A DNA stretch of 64,000 bases from Cyrtodaria siliqua (lineage: Eukaryota; Mollusca; Bivalvia; Adapedonta; Hiatellidae), in contig JAWPHD010000089.1 of NCBI GenBank assembly GCA_037043455.1, positions 62,001 through 126,000 on the forward strand. Reading direction: 5' to 3'. The position numbers and the translations under genes are program-made. Shown piece by piece: positions 63,914 through 64,000 of this stretch; position 1 is the first letter of the stretch, and the number at the start of each line of letters is the position of its first letter. The notes beneath the pieces are model-generated. The model saw only the letters and a program-made list of their open reading frames with translations. It was not told the origin of the DNA and did no database searches.

Positions 63914-64000
63914 ATCAGTTTATTGTTCATGTCTTTTGCCTAGATTAATTTTGTTGGGTAAAATTATTTCTTTTGTTTTTTATTCCTTCAAACAACCATA

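Overview
This is AT-rich eukaryotic nuclear DNA that looks like intergenic or deep intronic sequence. There are no bacterial operons, ribosome binding sites or CRISPR arrays. The repeat content points to a bivalve mollusc, probably a clam-like heterodont. It includes tRNA-headed SINEs with the GTTCTACCCAGG body, DNA elements with internal tandem units rich in GACCTTGACCTT, and elements ending in matched C-rich and G-rich hairpins such as CTCCCC / GGGGAG. The species call is inference; the repeats themselves are read directly.

No complete protein-coding gene can be supported. Most long open frames are products of tandem repeats. Four small stretches are coding-like and are annotated with low confidence: a frame-broken membrane-anchor exon (1941-2250, minus), a 57-codon ATG frame (10790-10963, plus), a 31-codon ATG frame in strong start context (55882-55977, plus), and a possible terminal exon with acceptor site, stop codon and two AATAAA signals (57125 down to about 56990, minus).

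Layout: 0.2-1.3 kb 41-bp satellite; 3.4-5 kb two minisatellites; 5-11 kb mostly unique sequence with short foldback elements; 11.5-12.7 kb a long-TIR transposon with a TA target duplication; 13-28 kb SINEs, MITEs and two more minisatellites, one of them split by a transposon; 29.0-31.9 kb a very homogeneous 45-bp satellite of about 64 copies; 32-39 kb degraded elements; 39.5-40.5 kb a 26-bp satellite; 41.5-42.7 kb a nest of one MITE family inserted into itself; 42.8-43.6 kb a 27-bp satellite; 45.2-46.8 kb a TIR element built of 320-bp dimers; 51.3-55.2 kb composite tandem-unit elements holding a 970-bp insertion with a 350-bp palindrome; 55.9-57.1 kb the best candidate genic sequence; 60.1-61.7 kb a 94-bp satellite with higher-order organisation; 62.1-63.9 kb a tandem-unit element interrupted by a MITE.

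The window is best read as a record of nested mobile-element insertion and repeated expansion of short tandem units. Several nests show the order of insertion, and in several cases the target-site duplication can be read directly.
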